Part shown: positions 23,025-35,219 of the stretch, piece after piece
How the letters are laid out: every line of letters begins with the position of its first letter
How positions within the stretch are numbered: position 1 is the stretch's first letter
Assembly (NCBI RefSeq): GCF_029784155.1
Contig: NC_073692.1
Span: forward strand, 273,773,413-273,837,412
DNA length: 64,000 bases
DNA from: Uranotaenia lowii
Taxonomy: Eukaryota > Arthropoda > Insecta > Diptera > Culicidae
Direction: 5' to 3'
Translations under genes and position numbers: made by a program
Notes under the pieces: model-generated
Database searches by the model: none
What the model saw: only the letters and a program-made list of their open reading frames with translations
Told to the model about the DNA's origin: nothing

Positions 23025-23840
23025 AACAACCAAGACGATATCGACTTTTTACAGCAGCAATTTTCCGTATTTGCTCACTGGTGCGACATTAACTGCCTGC
23101 CGTTGAACCGCAGCAAATGCTCGGTTATATCATTTTCCCGTAAGCGGCACACTCTTCGTGCGGAGTACATCCTTGGAAGCGAAACCATCACCCGAGTAGA
23201 ACACATCAACGATCTAGGAGTCATCCTCGATCAACGGCTGGAGTTCAAGACTCACACGAACTATGTTGTTGACAAAGCTTCTAGAAACCTTGGATTACTG
23301 TTTCGCATGGCCAAAGACTTCAAAGACGTGTACTGCCTTAAAAGTCTTTATTGCTACATAGTTCGTTCCATTCTCGAGTACGCACCTGCTGTTTGGTGCC
23401 CCGTCTATCAGAACGGAGCTGAACGAATCGAGGCTATCCAGCGGCGCTTCCTGCGGTTTGCCCTACGTCACTTGAATTGGTACGATCCGTTTCGTCTGCC
23501 AAGCTACGAAAATCGTTGCCGCCTTATAGACTTGGACACGCTTCAAGTTCGTAGGAACGCTACTCGAGCTCTGGTTGTGGCTGACCTGCTGACATCGAGA
23601 ATAGACTCACCCACGCTGCTGGAAGCTGTCCCTCTCAGTGTACGACCCCGAGGATTAAGAAACCAGCATTTGCAGCTCTACGTCCCCATTCGTCTGAACA
23701 ACTATGGGGCCAACAGCGCTTTTGTCGGAATCTTAAAAACTTTTAATCGTTTTTCTGCGCATTTCGACTTTGACGTTTCGAGAAATGTGTTCCGAAGGAA
23801 AATATTAGACGTGTCCAGAACTGTGTCGAGTGGATTTTAA
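23025..23840 (+). pseudogene. LINE C-terminal RT and tail (C3), YADD deleted
   Basis: After SYLTGRH the sequence jumps to the thumb region (FLQQQFSVFAHWCD in a shifted frame), so the stretch that should hold the SGVPQG and YADD motifs is missing. The open frame 23103-23840 gives KCSVISFSRKR, NDLGVILDQRLEF, SLYCYIVRSILEYA and a basic tail. The enzyme would be dead. The C-terminus aligns with copy C1 by eye. Confidence 0.88.
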
Positions 23841-23931
23841 TTTTGATAAGTTATTTAGGATTAAGTTATCATATGGATCAACATATGATCCGTTGATTTT
23901 TTATACAAATAAACAAATAAACAAGCTGTTG

Positions 23932-24577
23932 AATCCAAGGGTTTTTTGAATTTCCTAGTTGAATTGCATCAATGCAGCTAGCAGAGTCCGTTAAAAAGAT
24001 GGTGTTTTCGTTTGGATCAGCATTATTAACTGCATGTTTCAGCGCGTCTCTGCCAAAAAAACGCTTAATATACCTGGAAGGCTGAAACTTTCAACAAGTT
24101 CACCTTTTAAGATGCCTGTTCCGACACTGTTGTCTACCTTCGATCCATCTGTGTAAATTTGAACGCGGTTGCTATAATTAGATATAAATTCACAAAATAC
24201 GGGAACTACATTCGTGCTAACTGTGCCTGCTTTTATATGCTTACGCATGCGATGGTTAATAATCCGATCCAATAATCGTATCGATAAGGATGACAAACGT
24301 TCAATCATCAGATAATGGAAAGGCAAGCAACCAGCTTCGACTAGGATAGATTCCTCAGGACTGGATCGAAACGCTCCAGAGGCTAATCGCACTAGTTCAT
24401 TATACTTGATCGTAAGCGTTCGATTCAACCCATCGATGTTGAGGCTTGTGATGCCTAAGCCATAACAGATTTTAAATACAACAAGTGCAGTTCCCGCTTT
24501 CAGAAGCAAGGTCCGGTTACCCCTGATCAGATTTCGACCCAGTATTCGAATTATGTTGAGTCTTTGTTGACAACTTT
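23932..24577 (-). pseudogene. LINE RT C-terminus and RNase H start (part 1 of D1)
   Basis: On the minus strand this runs from a 5' truncation near 24577 through GRNLIRGNRTLL and the 156-codon open frame 24039-24509, into the RNase H core. Catalytic residues are visible as D in QIYTDGSKVD, E in FLAETRALKHA (across a frame change near 24039) and D in IFLTDSAS. The protein stops at WIQQL, where LINE C3 is inserted; it resumes at 19420. RNase H in a non-LTR element indicates the I/LOA/Outcast/R1 group. Confidence 0.82.
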
Positions 24578-24990
24578 TTCAAATTATTTTTTTTTTGTGA
24601 TGGTCCCTTAGGCCCATTTGGGTCCTTCCTCCACCACATATGCTTCTTTAGAAGTGGGAGGAACATTTTATCTTTTGGATATTTTAAATTAAAATAACTT
24701 CAAAACTTACTTTGTTTCTATTCTTAGATACATTACACTGCTGGTGTGTTTCAATGAAAATTTTAAATTTCATTTAATTTTCATCTACTCTTCTATTGTA
24801 TCTTTTTCTCCTAGATTTAGTTCAGATTTGCCCTTTTCATCAATTTTTTTTAAATCGTCCTGAACTGCCCGACCCTGTCGTAGATGCTATGCTATGCTCG
24901 TTCTTCTTAACAACTTTTTAGAAGATCTTGCCTAAATTCGACCTTGATCTTATTCGATATCAAATAAGCAATTTCAATTGCTTGTTACCT
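24578..24990. other. Unassigned spacer
   Basis: Starts with a run of T and GTGATGGTCCCTTAGG. No gene, TIR or known retroelement motif is evident. Confidence 0.35.
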
Positions 24991-25680
24991 CCCAAGCAAT
25001 CAAAAGTCACATATTTACTTAACTGAAGGCTTTGAAATTCACATATTGGCTGACAAAGAGAATCAACTGCCCAATTTCCTTGGGTGAACTTTGTGTACTT
25101 ATTAATGAAATTGATTACAAAAGTGATTTATATTTACGTTGTAAGGGACTTAAGTCACATGAAGGGCACAAAAGTGCTTAAAACGGTATATACTAGGTCA
25201 CAAAAAGTGTATTGATGTGCTTTAAAAATTATATCACCACATCGAGCTTTAGTTTCAGTTAGAACAACATCTAGACGTGGTCTTGGCCCGAACCCAAAAC
25301 TTTTGGGTTCGATTCTCACCACGAAGGTCGGAGTTCTGATGCGATATGTGTAGGAAATGTAAAAAAGAAGCAGTTGAACAATTCGTCGAGTTTGGAATCG
25401 GCGCGTTGCATCATGGCGGCACCATGTACTGAACATAGTAAATAATCAAGAGAAGGCGATATGAACCTATGCCAAGGGTGCAATTGAGATAGAGAGAAAA
25501 TTTTTTGCTCATATTACGATTTTTTGGAAGCTGAACAGAGGATCATTAAGACTTGTTACGGTACTTGAAAGTATCAATCTGAACTTAAATTTTGAGCTGC
25601 ATAGCACGATCTTCATATCAATGATGAGGCTGAGTAAGCTTTTTTGTACCTGTTTTTTTTGGAACTTTTGGTTGCTTGGG
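24991..25680. mobile_element. CCCAAGCAACC MITE with internal tRNA-like segment
   Basis: The left end CCCAAGCAATCAAAAGTCAC and the right end AACTTTTGGTTGCTTGGG are inverted repeats; CT lies on both sides (possible 2-bp duplication). The first 340 bases match 16550-17009 in reverse. It carries a tRNA-like stretch at 25268-25336. The 93-codon minus-strand frame 25155-25436 reads across it and is not a known protein. Confidence 0.75.
25268..25336 (+). other. Diverged tRNA-like segment
   Basis: GGGTTCGATTCTCACCACGA followed by AGGTCGGAGTTC is the counterpart of the segment at 16550-16612. The A-box part is altered (TCTAGACGTGGTCTTGG). Not a functional tRNA gene. Confidence 0.5.
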
Positions 25681-26344
25681 CTGTTTGGACGTGTTGTGTC
25701 CCAGGTTCACAGAAACCCAGTTGGTGATAAACGCCCTAGAAGCAACAAGTTATCTCCCAGTAATTGGTGACATTTTAAAAATCAGAGAGACCCCTATTTG
25801 AAAAAGATCTTGTAATACATCATCTGGTAATATCATCTGGTTGAAAATAATCGACTCCAAAACATGAGGTGCATCAAGATGGTAGAAATTTAGATAATCG
25901 CTTTTCAATTTTTATCAAAAACTCGACAGAATGTTCGGCCGAATATTCGTTAAGCCGAATAGTTGAAAATGTCATAGTCAGTAAACCTTTGAAAGCTGTT
26001 ACTCTCCTCGCGTCAAAACTCACTAGTTTCAGGTTGTAAGTATCAGAAAAGGGGTAGACTTGATAGCAGCACAATATCCAAACAAACGGTCATTTTTTGC
26101 TAAGCCTTTTTTATAGATTCCATCTGTTACTCTCTTGGGAACAAAAATCATTATTTTTAGGTTTCGTGTGATGTTTATATTAAAATTACCTTGAAAAATT
26201 ATTGCATGGATTAAAAAAAATTATTGAACAGATTAAGTCGTTTCAATCTTCAAATATAGTGTTCATTCTGGAATTTTGAAAGCAGAGCATAGTTAAATTT
26301 TCATAAGAAAAATAGCATGTATTTAAAAAACTGTTTGAATAAAG
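25681..26344. other. Unassigned spacer
   Basis: No gene or element end recognised. A 66-codon minus-strand frame (25874-26074) has no known domain. Confidence 0.35.
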
Positions 26345-26346
26345 TA

Positions 26347-27261
26347 GGGAGAGTGGGGTATCGTGGGCCATGGGGAAACGTGGGCCACTTTTAATATCTC
26401 AGATGTGTGTTGAGATAAAAATCTCAAACCAACTGTCATCGTCGTCGCTTTGCGTGAGCATATATTCCTAAATGTTGTTGTGTGAAATACGCATCATATG
26501 CTTCTTTTATTTATCAAGTTAAAAAAAGTTAGAAAAATTTACTTACATAATTAAAAAAACACCCGCTAATTTCATCGATCGGGAACCTAAAGTGCATAAC
26601 AAAAATATGCTCATACGCTTATGATCTTAGTTTTGTCATGATCTTTCACATGGAAAAGGAAATTTTGATGAAAAATCAATAAGTCACACAAACGCAACCA
26701 ATTTGCAAATCATAGCTTGTGGGGAATCGTGGGCCACACATCTTGAATCACCTATATTTTTATGTTTTTATACACATTCATAACTTATATTACGTTTTTC
26801 TTATCTGTAAAGTTTTCTTATGCCAAATGAAGAGTTATGAAAATTTTTTTGTCCATTCTATATAAGAAATTTTGAAAAGAAAAGTTCGCGTGCCAGGTTT
26901 TGGAATCTATGCGATCATACACAGCTATCTTTTTTATTTCATCATCTGAAATTGCTTTAGAATAACGAAATGAATTAGGAAATCACAGTTTTGGGTCAAC
27001 TCATAAACTTTGCATGTTATTTGATAAAATTTGGATTTGGTGGCCCACGATTCCCCACCATTTTTCAGAATCCAAAAAATATTGCTTTTTTTCAAACAGT
27101 CAGAATTTGGGGAAAATAACTTATGAAAAATTTTAAAAAAATACCATATGATACCTTGAAAATGCAGAGAACCATACCATTTTATAATTTCATTTTATCT
27201 TTTATAATAAAGAAGTTATGGAACAACGAAAAAAAGTGGCCCATGATTCCCCACTCTTCCA
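26347..27261. mobile_element. TA-flanked MITE, GGGAGAGTGGGGTATCGTGG ends
   Basis: Left end GGGAGAGTGGGGTATCGTGG then GCCATGG; right-end complement TGGAAGAGTGGGGAATCATG then GGCCAC. TA flanks both sides (26345-26346, 27262-27263). Copies of GGGGAATCGTGGGCCAC recur inside. A second, partial copy in the opposite order begins at 32765. No transposase. Confidence 0.85.
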
Positions 27262-27263
27262 TA

Positions 27264-27607
27264 CTATAAGTCTAGAAAAAAAGAGAAACTTAAAATATGG
27301 ATTCAAACTTAATGGGAACTCGATCAAGGCCGGGTTAATCTGCTGGTATTATTTATATTACTTGTTAACAAAAAACAATTTTCATGGCTCCGAGAGGTGG
27401 TGTTGTACTGCCTCAACCTGCCTTCTCTTTATCACAATTTTGACCTAATGAAGGTAAGTTGCACAGAAATTTTACGGAAAATGATAGAAAACACAGTTCA
27501 AATATTTTGCAAGGTTAAAAATTATTTCAGATCACAGCTGGTAAGATTTATTTATTGGGAGAGACTCTTCTCATGCTTACTTTAGCCGTGCTTATACAAA
27601 CTGAGCT
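27264..27607. other. Unassigned spacer
   Basis: No recognised feature. Short plus-strand frames at 27218-27448 and 27397-27585 lack known domains; the first overlaps the MITE end. Confidence 0.35.
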
Positions 27608-28018
27608 ATTTTTTTTTTTTTTTTTATTATTATAATATTTATTCATCGAACATTTTGTTTAAATGAATTAGAATATAGAACAAACATCAATCAGATAGAA
27701 TTAAATAGACTGGACTGGCGAACACGACGAATAAAACGACTAGCTGGTTCATTGAACTGGTGCAGATGTTCAGCGTCCTGGAATACTCGCATCATCGCAC
27801 TCAATGGCTCATTATAGCCGTAGGATGTTCGGTGGACTCGGTTTGATAGTAACGAGTGGAATCGTAAGGTCCTTAATGGCGCACTAAAGCATATCATTTC
27901 CAGCAAGTGTGGTGACTGGACCTCACCGTTCAATACTTTAGCGACGAATGTTGCTTGTTGAATCCTTCGGCGGCGTTCCAGTGTTTCAATACCCAAAAGC
28001 TGGCAGCGATTAGGATTT
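27608..28018 (-). pseudogene. CR1/Jockey-group LINE 3' fragment (copy C2)
   Basis: A strongly 5'-truncated minus-strand copy. The 101-codon frame 27691-27996 starts at GIETLERRRRIQQATF and matches the C-terminal tail of copy C1 (GLETLERRRKTQQASF). It ends in an A-rich tail (T run 27608-27625 and TTATTATTATAA on the plus strand). No catalytic domain remains. Confidence 0.88.
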
Positions 28019-29461
28019 CATTAGGATTTCATCTGGATTCAATTATGAATTAACTTTGCTTTGAATTTTCGAATTTGTGATCATATCTCAAAGTTTGATT
28101 TAAGAAGCTATTAAAATTGATTGTTTCAAAACTACTTGTCATATTAATTGTGATTTTTTTAACTTTGAAATAAATTCATACATGTATCCGAGGACGTTAT
28201 TCGTTTTTCGTTTACGGTACTTTGCTGACTTGCGAAATTGGCAACATTACTAGGAATTTCCCGTTTAAACGCTGATCAGCATCCAATCAACTTTAACTGT
28301 TTTTCTTTCTAACGAAGGAACAGATGAATAAAAAAGAAAAGAGTATACGCTCCAACCAAATTGGGATTTATGACTTTCATCCGATGGAAAGTTTCCTGTT
28401 TTATCCTCGCAATCCCTTCTGGTCCCGGAAAATATTGCCCTCCTTGTGCGCCACGCCTACGCCATTTGGAAATCTTCAGCTGCTGGTCCTCCTGGATAAG
28501 CCATAAAAACGACTTCCTCAAGTATTATTTCATTTCCATCAGATTCCTAATAGGATGGAATTCGGCTATGGATCAGTTTTTCCGAGTCGATGGCAAAAAG
28601 GAAAAAAAACCCGCACCCCGCACATGATGCAATATTGTGGGCCAGTTTCTCGATCCATCGTCATCATATTTCGCGGATATTGTTCAATATTCTGCCTTCG
28701 TCATACTCCTGCTGTTCGGCAAGAATCGACTCACTCAATATTGGACTTGCCCTTGTGTTGGTTCGATGGCTAGGAAAATGGATGGTTCGGTAACCAGAGG
28801 CGTTTCCCAGAAGTGGTAAGAAAATTCAATCAATTTCACATTTTGGGCTACACAACATGCGGACAGGGTTGGGGGGATAAACATCCCGCATTAAACTCAT
28901 TACCGTCGAGCTTTTCGATATGGGGGGTCCCATTCATTGTTACAGTTGATTGACTAAGTTGTGGAGTGTGAAGAGGGCTTCTAACGAGGCAGTTCTTTGT
29001 TTTCGAGTTTGGGCAAAAAAGTGATAATCATAAATTTGAAGCACTTGTTTAAATACGACAGTCTTCTGAATTCCGACCAATAGGAGCTTGTTTATAACAG
29101 ATAGATCACATTCAGTTTTTTCGTATACGAACTTCGGTTATCCAGATGAGCTCCTTAAGATGAGCCCCACGAGATGAGCGAGATAAGAAAACCTCCAGGG
29201 ATAAGTCCCTCAAGTTATCGAAGAAACCTAAACTGGAAATAATTATGAAACGAAATGATTTCAATGTGTCAAAAAAAAGTAAACTATTACCTATGTATAT
29301 GAAACAAATTCAACCATAAGAAGTTTGCGGCCCGAAAAAACTTCGGTTATCCGAGCTTAACGTTATTCAAGTCACCAAGTTCATTTAAGATCCATGTACT
29401 TATCGAACTATGCGCCTAGATGATATGCAAAACCAAAGTAAAAGTATAGTGGATTCAATGT
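28019..29461. other. Unassigned spacer of about 1.4 kb
   Basis: Open frames at 28309-28521 (minus), 28361-28627, 28555-28773 and 28590-28793 (plus) overlap and show no domain I recognise. The 28370-28800 part is less A+T-rich than its surroundings and could be a host exon or a decayed repeat, but neither is supported by motifs or splice evidence. Confidence 0.3.
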
Positions 29462-29592
29462 ACAGTAGAACCCAGCTGATTCGAAATAGACGAGGAAGGA
29501 ACACCTCGGATTACACAAAATATATAGAAACCCTCTTCTCTCGTTGCCTATCATTCAGGTGCATAGCATGCTAAAAATATGGATTTTGTATA

Positions 29593-30560
29593 CCGTCAAC
29601 TGGGGCAACATGCAACACTTTTCAATTTGAATGCCTTCTAAAATTTAAATGCTTTCAGATTATCATACCTCTTGTACATCCAAAGTTCTAAAGTTGATGG
29701 GCCACCAAACTAACGTAGTCAGAAAAATTATTGGTTTTACCAATTATTTTTAATCTTACAAAAACATGCGAATTTCACCCTACTAAGAAAAAGGGGTAAG
29801 TTGCAAAAACTGTGTTATTAATGAAAAATTAAATGAAACGTTTGAAAATTTAAAGTTTTTGATACATTTGTGATGCAATAACACATATAGCACCAATTGC
29901 AGTAATTTTTTGTTTTTTTCGAATTAAATTTTATATTTTTTCTGTCAAAAATGTTTTTAAGAAAAAAATGTTAATCTGCTGCATACATTTAGGGGTAAAA
30001 AATACTACAAAATATTCTATTATCTTAAATCATGTAAATAAGTCTTAGGATGGGTGAAATTTTAATGTTAACAAACGCATAATGCAAAACCATCATATCC
30101 CGGCATATGTAAGCGCGATTTATGAGATTTAGTTCTGATTTGCATTTTATTGCATTTTTCCCCAGTCAGCTAACTGAATTATAAAAATTTTAATTTAAAA
30201 AAAACTCGGTGATTGTCGGAAAAATACGTTTACACCATTAGTGTTGGTATTGGATATTGAAAACAATCTAACGTTTGTAGGTGATATTAATGAGCCAATC
30301 TGTCAAACGAGGTAAAGTTTTTTACGGCATCGAAAAATGTCAAAATGTGTACATCTTTTGCTCGATTTTTTAAATTATATATGAGAAACAAAAACTTTAA
30401 AAAAACTCTTTCACGATGTTGGAAACTAAATATGTCATCATCAATTTGTTATCATTCAATGATAACTTTATTACAGTATATTGAAATAAAAATTGAATAA
30501 GTCTTATGGTATACAAAAATTGCATCTAACCCTGCTTTTGCATGTTGCCTCGTTTGACGG
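29593..30560. mobile_element. MITE with CCGTCAACTGGGGCAACATG ends
   Basis: The left end CCGTCAACTGGGGCAACATG matches the complement of the right end GCATGTTGCCTCGTTTGACGG closely. Fragments of the same family are at 17255-17600, 43148-43282, 46004-46330 and 63571-63624. I cannot fix the target duplication. It lies within the pogo-like element. Confidence 0.82.
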
Positions 30561-30637
30561 AACTGTTTAATTTACGTTTATCGACGAATTTAGACTTTAA
30601 ACTAACCGAAAAACGTCCATTCAATCGTATAACAATA

Positions 30638-31561
30638 GAGGAGAATGGGGATACTTGAACTCCTTCTCTTATTTTCATCATATCTTTTTAGGAAAATTTA
30701 GCAACTTGCCGTCTTTTGCATTTTCTGTCAGCGAGTAATTTCATTTCCAAAAGTTAGAACAATGCATGAATTCGTAAATGAACTAGAAGCATTGTTGAAA
30801 GACTTAAAAAATTGTGATATTTTTTAAGTTACAGGAGATTTGATCCTCAATTCAGGGTGCCCTGACCTTAGGCAAAAATCTTTAAAAATTCGAAAATAAA
30901 TGGTCTGTTGACAATTTTTTTTGGCCGTAATAGTTCTCATTTTACAAATTGTGAGTATCAGACAAAGAGAAATCTGAAAGCTTGTCTACTACTCTAAATT
31001 CATTACATACTTTAAGGCGCAATTTTCTAGTTTTTAGATAGATACAGTATTTTTAGTCCTTTTTAACTGGTAATTACTGGATAAACATTAGTTATTAGAC
31101 GGATATTAGTAATTTCATGATAACCAATGATCACGATTCATGCAGAAGAAAAATACATCTCTTTCGACTCTAAAGATCAATTATTTTTACCCATTACATA
31201 CATTTTGAAAAATTTCAATTCAAAAAAAATTGAGAGTTTACTATTGCTTTGGAAATAAGGCATTATGAAGTTAATATTAAACTCTCACGATTGACAAATT
31301 GGATTAAATATTTTTATAATAATTTTTTTATGTGAGAAACATTTTGAAGTGCTGAAAAATATCTTCATTTTGATAAATTTTTCAAACAAAGTTTAATAAC
31401 TCGAAAAAAATTTTTTTTTTCATTTTTTTGAGATAACAGCATTATTATTTTGTTCAGCTTGGCACATTTTTCTAGAACATTTGATTTTGTAAGACATTCC
31501 CGTTTCGAGATATTGCGAAGGAATTAAGTATTCCCATGGATAAAGTATCTTCATTCTCCCC
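30638..31561. mobile_element. TA-flanked MITE, GAGGAGAATGGGGATACTT ends
   Basis: The left end GAGGAGAATGGGGATACTT and right-end complement GGGGAGAATGAAGATACTT are inverted repeats; TA is duplicated at 30636-30637 and 31562-31563. The interior is A+T-rich and non-coding. It is the second insertion inside the pogo-like element. Confidence 0.85.
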
Positions 31562-32764
31562 TACATTGCAGCGATGAAACACAATTAGGATAAATGAGCC
31601 TTAACTTGACATGTTCCTTATCTTGGCATGCCAAAATGCATTTTGATAATTTACATGTCAATCATATGCCTAAAAATAGAAAATAAATCAAACATAAAAA
31701 AAAATCGCATATGTCTACATTCTGCATAGCATTTGTCCGCAATTGAATCCAAATAACTGCGTAATAATTTTTTTTTTCACATGACAAACTGTAATTAGTA
31801 ATATAATTTTCGGAAAAAAAAAATCTGAAATGAACCTGCACCTTACTAATGCATCTGCCATCTTCGGATTGATTTTACAAACACACTTCCTTATCAAAAA
31901 ATCACTAAAAAATACCGTTGGTTACAGCAAAACATGGCAAAAAATATAAAATTATATTTGGCATCTCAGATGGAATTATAATGCTTCAATTTAAGCTGCC
32001 TTTTTTGGTAAATTTCTAGAACTTTTCTTCTCAACAAAATCTACCTCTGAACACGAAATCAAATGGATCCGGATCCGAATCGAAATCTTGGATCTCAATG
32101 TTGAAGTTGCTTTATCCATACCCAAAAAAAAATCCACATTTGGAAATAAGGTTCAAAGTATTTTGATTTCATTTTATTGTGCTGGAGATGAACATTTGCT
32201 GCATATGTGTCGCTTTGAGGGGAATGGTTACAAAGTTCAAATTATGACATTCTAAATATTATGTTTATCAAAAAAAAATTGTAATAACATTACAATGTTG
32301 AAAAACTATGTTATTAAGAGCTTGAGTTTTTATTGTTTTCAGTTTCATGTGAAATCAAAAATAATTTTTTGACCAAGTTTGTTTCACATTATGGATGGCA
32401 AATTTCTTCTAGAGACGGCCAATTTAAGGAACACATAAAGGAGCACAGTTCGGAATGGGGGCTACAATTAGGAGCATTTCAATCAATGGTTAAATAAGAT
32501 TTATCTCAAATTATCCATAGCTTTGAAGCAAGGACATATTTTTACTGTATTTCAGGCTAGTAAGCAATAATATTTGTCGAAGGACTTTTGAAGGTACATA
32601 TTACAGGAAGACTACAACCATGGAAAATCTAGTCAACCATGCATTAGGGGGCCAAGTTCGGGTACATTTACCCTATACATGATTATTTTTACTAAAACGG
32701 TGGCTCAAATGGAGTGGAGACTCGGACAACCGGAGCTCGGGATAGCGTGGTTCTACTGTACATA

Positions 32765-33005
32765 GGGGAGAGTGGGGTATTATGGACCACTTGTTTCTTT
32801 GCTCCATTACTTCTTTATTTTAAAAGGTAAAATTGAAAAAAATAAATGGTATGGTTTTCTACACTTCTCTTGTTTCATTTATTCATTTTTGTCCTAGATT
32901 CGGCTGGACATATATTAAAATTTTTTGGATTTTGAAAAATGGTGAGGAATTGTGGGCCGCCAAATCTAAAATGACTAAATAACATGCAAAAGTTGAACCT
33001 ACAAC
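32765..33005. mobile_element. Partial copy of the GGGAGAGTGGGGTAT MITE
   Basis: Starts GGGGAGAGTGGGGTATTATG after TA. The following sequence, including ATGGTGAGGAATTGTGGGCC, matches 26990-27250 in reverse. The far end is missing. It begins 4 bases after the TA duplication of the pogo-like element. Confidence 0.75.
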
Positions 33006-33128
33006 TGTAATAATATTATATATTTCATTATTTCGAAGCAATATCGGGTGAGGAAATAAAAAATAAAGTTGTGTGTGATGAAATATTCTCAAAAACCTGA
33101 CTTGTGAATATTTTAGCGAAATTCCGTA

Positions 33129-33390
33129 TGAGGCCCTTGGAACCGAACTAGTGAAAGTGCATACAAGCTTATTTCGAGAAAACACGATTTTAAGTTGTTT
33201 TGTTTGGTTATTTTCCAGATATTTTTCGAAAATTTGTATGTTTCTTTCGAATGTTAAAGTACGTAAATAACATTTTTAAAATCTTAAAAAATCAGCAAAT
33301 AAAGTTTGAAATATAAAAAAATCGTATGGCATCATTTTGGCGTTTGGCGACTATTTTGTCACTTATACCCCTTTGGCTCTGAGGGCCTTA
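33129..33390. mobile_element. Small TGAGGCCC-ended TIR element
   Basis: The left end TGAGGCCCTTGGAACCGA and right-end complement TAAGGCCCTCAGAGCCAAAG are imperfect inverted repeats and match the ends of 16283-17072, as does the TTTCGAGAAAACACGATT stretch. About 262 bp, non-coding. Confidence 0.6.
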
Positions 33391-34666
33391 TATTACTTAA
33401 TTCCGGGACGCTTAACTTTGTCAAAAATCAAGCAAGTCAAAAGATAAAAGGTAGATTGTTTTCTTCTTGGCTCACTCTTTCTAAAATATAAGCATTTTCA
33501 AACGCAAATTTGGATTTTGTTCCAGTGCATGCTATGTAAAACTTGCATTCTAATCCTATTTGTACATATTTTGTTTTCTTATTTTTGAAATACAGTTTTT
33601 CAAAAGATGGCCGTAACTAAATATTAAATCGAAACGTAAAGAAGTTGTTTATATTTATTTAAGTTTTCATCGAAAAAATATCAACTAAAATCGATTATAA
33701 CAATTAGCGGTGTTTGGAAATCGGTCCCTCCTAAAGGTAGATTGACGATTTTTTGGCCATATTTTTTTTTATTTCTTAGATTTAAAGTCTTAGATATAGA
33801 TAATTCTAAAAGTTTGCCTACAAAACTACAATCACTGCATACTTCCAGACAAAAATTTACATTTTTAAGACAAAATCATAAAATTTAACAAATCTTTTAA
33901 GGCTTTTAAACCAGGCAATCAGGGGAAACTCTATCGAGCAAAACTGTGTCATTTAGTCGAAAAAACATATCTTTTTGAACTCAAGGGATCATTTGAACCC
34001 ACAGGTACCTTAAATTTAGGTAAACTTTTACTATAAATGAAATTTAGAGTTACCCTTTGCTCTGAAATTAACATACTTGAAGTTCATGTCATTCCTTTAA
34101 GATTGGAATATATGTAGATCCTTCGCTTTCCGGAATCTATTTAATTTGATTTTATAACTGGCCTGAACGAGAACAAATCAACAAATGAACGAAACAAGAA
34201 TAGTACCACGAAATGTTTTGCTTTTTGAAATATAAATGATTGACAGTCGTTAAAATTTTCTTCTATATACAATTTGTTTTAAATTAGTCAACTGGTAAAT
34301 CAAGCATAAGTTTACTTTTTTTTTGGATGAATCAATTAGCGTTGAGGACCAAAAGTATGAAAAATGCTTCGAAATAAAAATAGTCCCACTTGATGTATTT
34401 CTTCAAAATCAAGATTATTTCTTAAAATTAACCTAGCTATAGTAAAAAATAACGCTTGTACGAACTATTTGAATAGACAACTGCAATTTAAGGCGTGTTC
34501 TAGTATTCCAACAGGTTTTAAAGAGTTTCAAAGAAATTATCCTCTAGCATTCAGAAAATTGACATTTGACTTTAATAAATACTTTAACAAACTTAGTTTC
34601 TTCATTCAAATGACAAGAAATGATGCAACACAGATTCCGGGCTGAGTTTACATCCAATAATCAAAG
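33391..34666. other. A+T-rich spacer, nothing recognised
   Basis: No gene, TIR or retroelement motif is visible in about 1.3 kb. Confidence 0.4.
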
Positions 34667-34950
34667 TAGGGGAGATAAGGGCATAAGGCCAGCTTAAGGA
34701 AAACGCTTATTTGATCATAGAGAACAGCTATAATATGTGAATTACATCATTGTTTCGTGTTCAGACACTCAAATAGTCTATGGCCTAATTGGATGAAACT
34801 TGGAAAAGTAGATAAAACGTTCAAAAATGCATTTTAAAATTTTTTGCCGAAAGCTGAAAACCAGTCTTCTTTTGGGGAATCTAGCAGCGAGTTCAACTTG
34901 ATGAAGTTAACTGAATAAAGGAGCTACAGCTTGACTTGTTTCATCTGACG

Positions 34951-35017
34951 ATTTGGCCTATTGGTAAGGTGTCGTAGAAGTAATCAGTAGACTCGTGTTC
35001 GATTCCTGGTCAAGGAG
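34951..35017 (+). other. tRNA-like segment, left arm
   Basis: TTTGGCCTATTGGTAAGG resembles a tRNA A box (TGGCCTATTGG) and GTGTTCGATTCCTGG a B box (GTTCGATTCC), at tRNA-like spacing. Followed by a T run. No clean acceptor pairing, so I call it tRNA-derived, possibly pol III-competent. Confidence 0.6.
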
Positions 35018-35150
35018 ATTTTTTTTCATTTATCATAAATGATCGATTACATTACATTGTGTTTCTGGTGTATTGTTTGACCGATGAAGCTCCTAGTCCT
35101 ATAATATAAAAATCAAAATAAATCAATCATGAATGGTATGTGAAAAAAAT

Positions 35151-35219
35151 CCCCTCGAACAGGAATCGAACTTGAGTCCACTGATTACCACCCTGACACC
35201 TTACCGTTAGGACAAATCG
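35151..35219 (-). other. tRNA-like segment, right arm
   Basis: The minus strand gives TTGTCCTAACGGTAAGG (A-box-like) and GTTCGATTCCTGTTCGAGG (B-box-like). It mirrors the segment at 34951-35017 and differs at several bases. Confidence 0.6.

Larger units (their letters stand above)
19400..23930 (+). mobile_element. CR1/Jockey-group LINE, near full length (copy C3), inserted in D1
   Basis: It starts just after a short (GCTTA)n run and has two related 5' UTR units (about 19430-19685 and 20842-21015, sharing GAGCCCTTCGACTCAGTCGC). These are followed by endonuclease, RT and a 3' tail of AAATAAAC repeats near 23905-23930. A MITE (19686-20841) lies between the two 5' units. The insertion splits the RNase H coding region of an older, oppositely oriented LINE. 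Confidence 0.8.
29464..32758. mobile_element. pogo/Tigger-like element with two nested MITEs
   Basis: The left end CAGTAGAACCCAGCTGATTC and right-end complement CAGTAGAACCACGCTATCCC are inverted repeats with TA on each side (29462-29463, 32759-32760). CAGT ends with TA duplications fit pogo/Tigger elements. Removing two nested MITEs (29593-30560 and 30638-31561) leaves about 1.4 kb. No transposase is recognisable, so it is a non-autonomous or decayed copy. Confidence 0.8.

Noticed and set aside
34951..35219. Two functional tRNA genes
   Set aside because: A- and B-box-like motifs are present, but there is no clean acceptor or anticodon pairing, and both lie in a symmetrical MITE.
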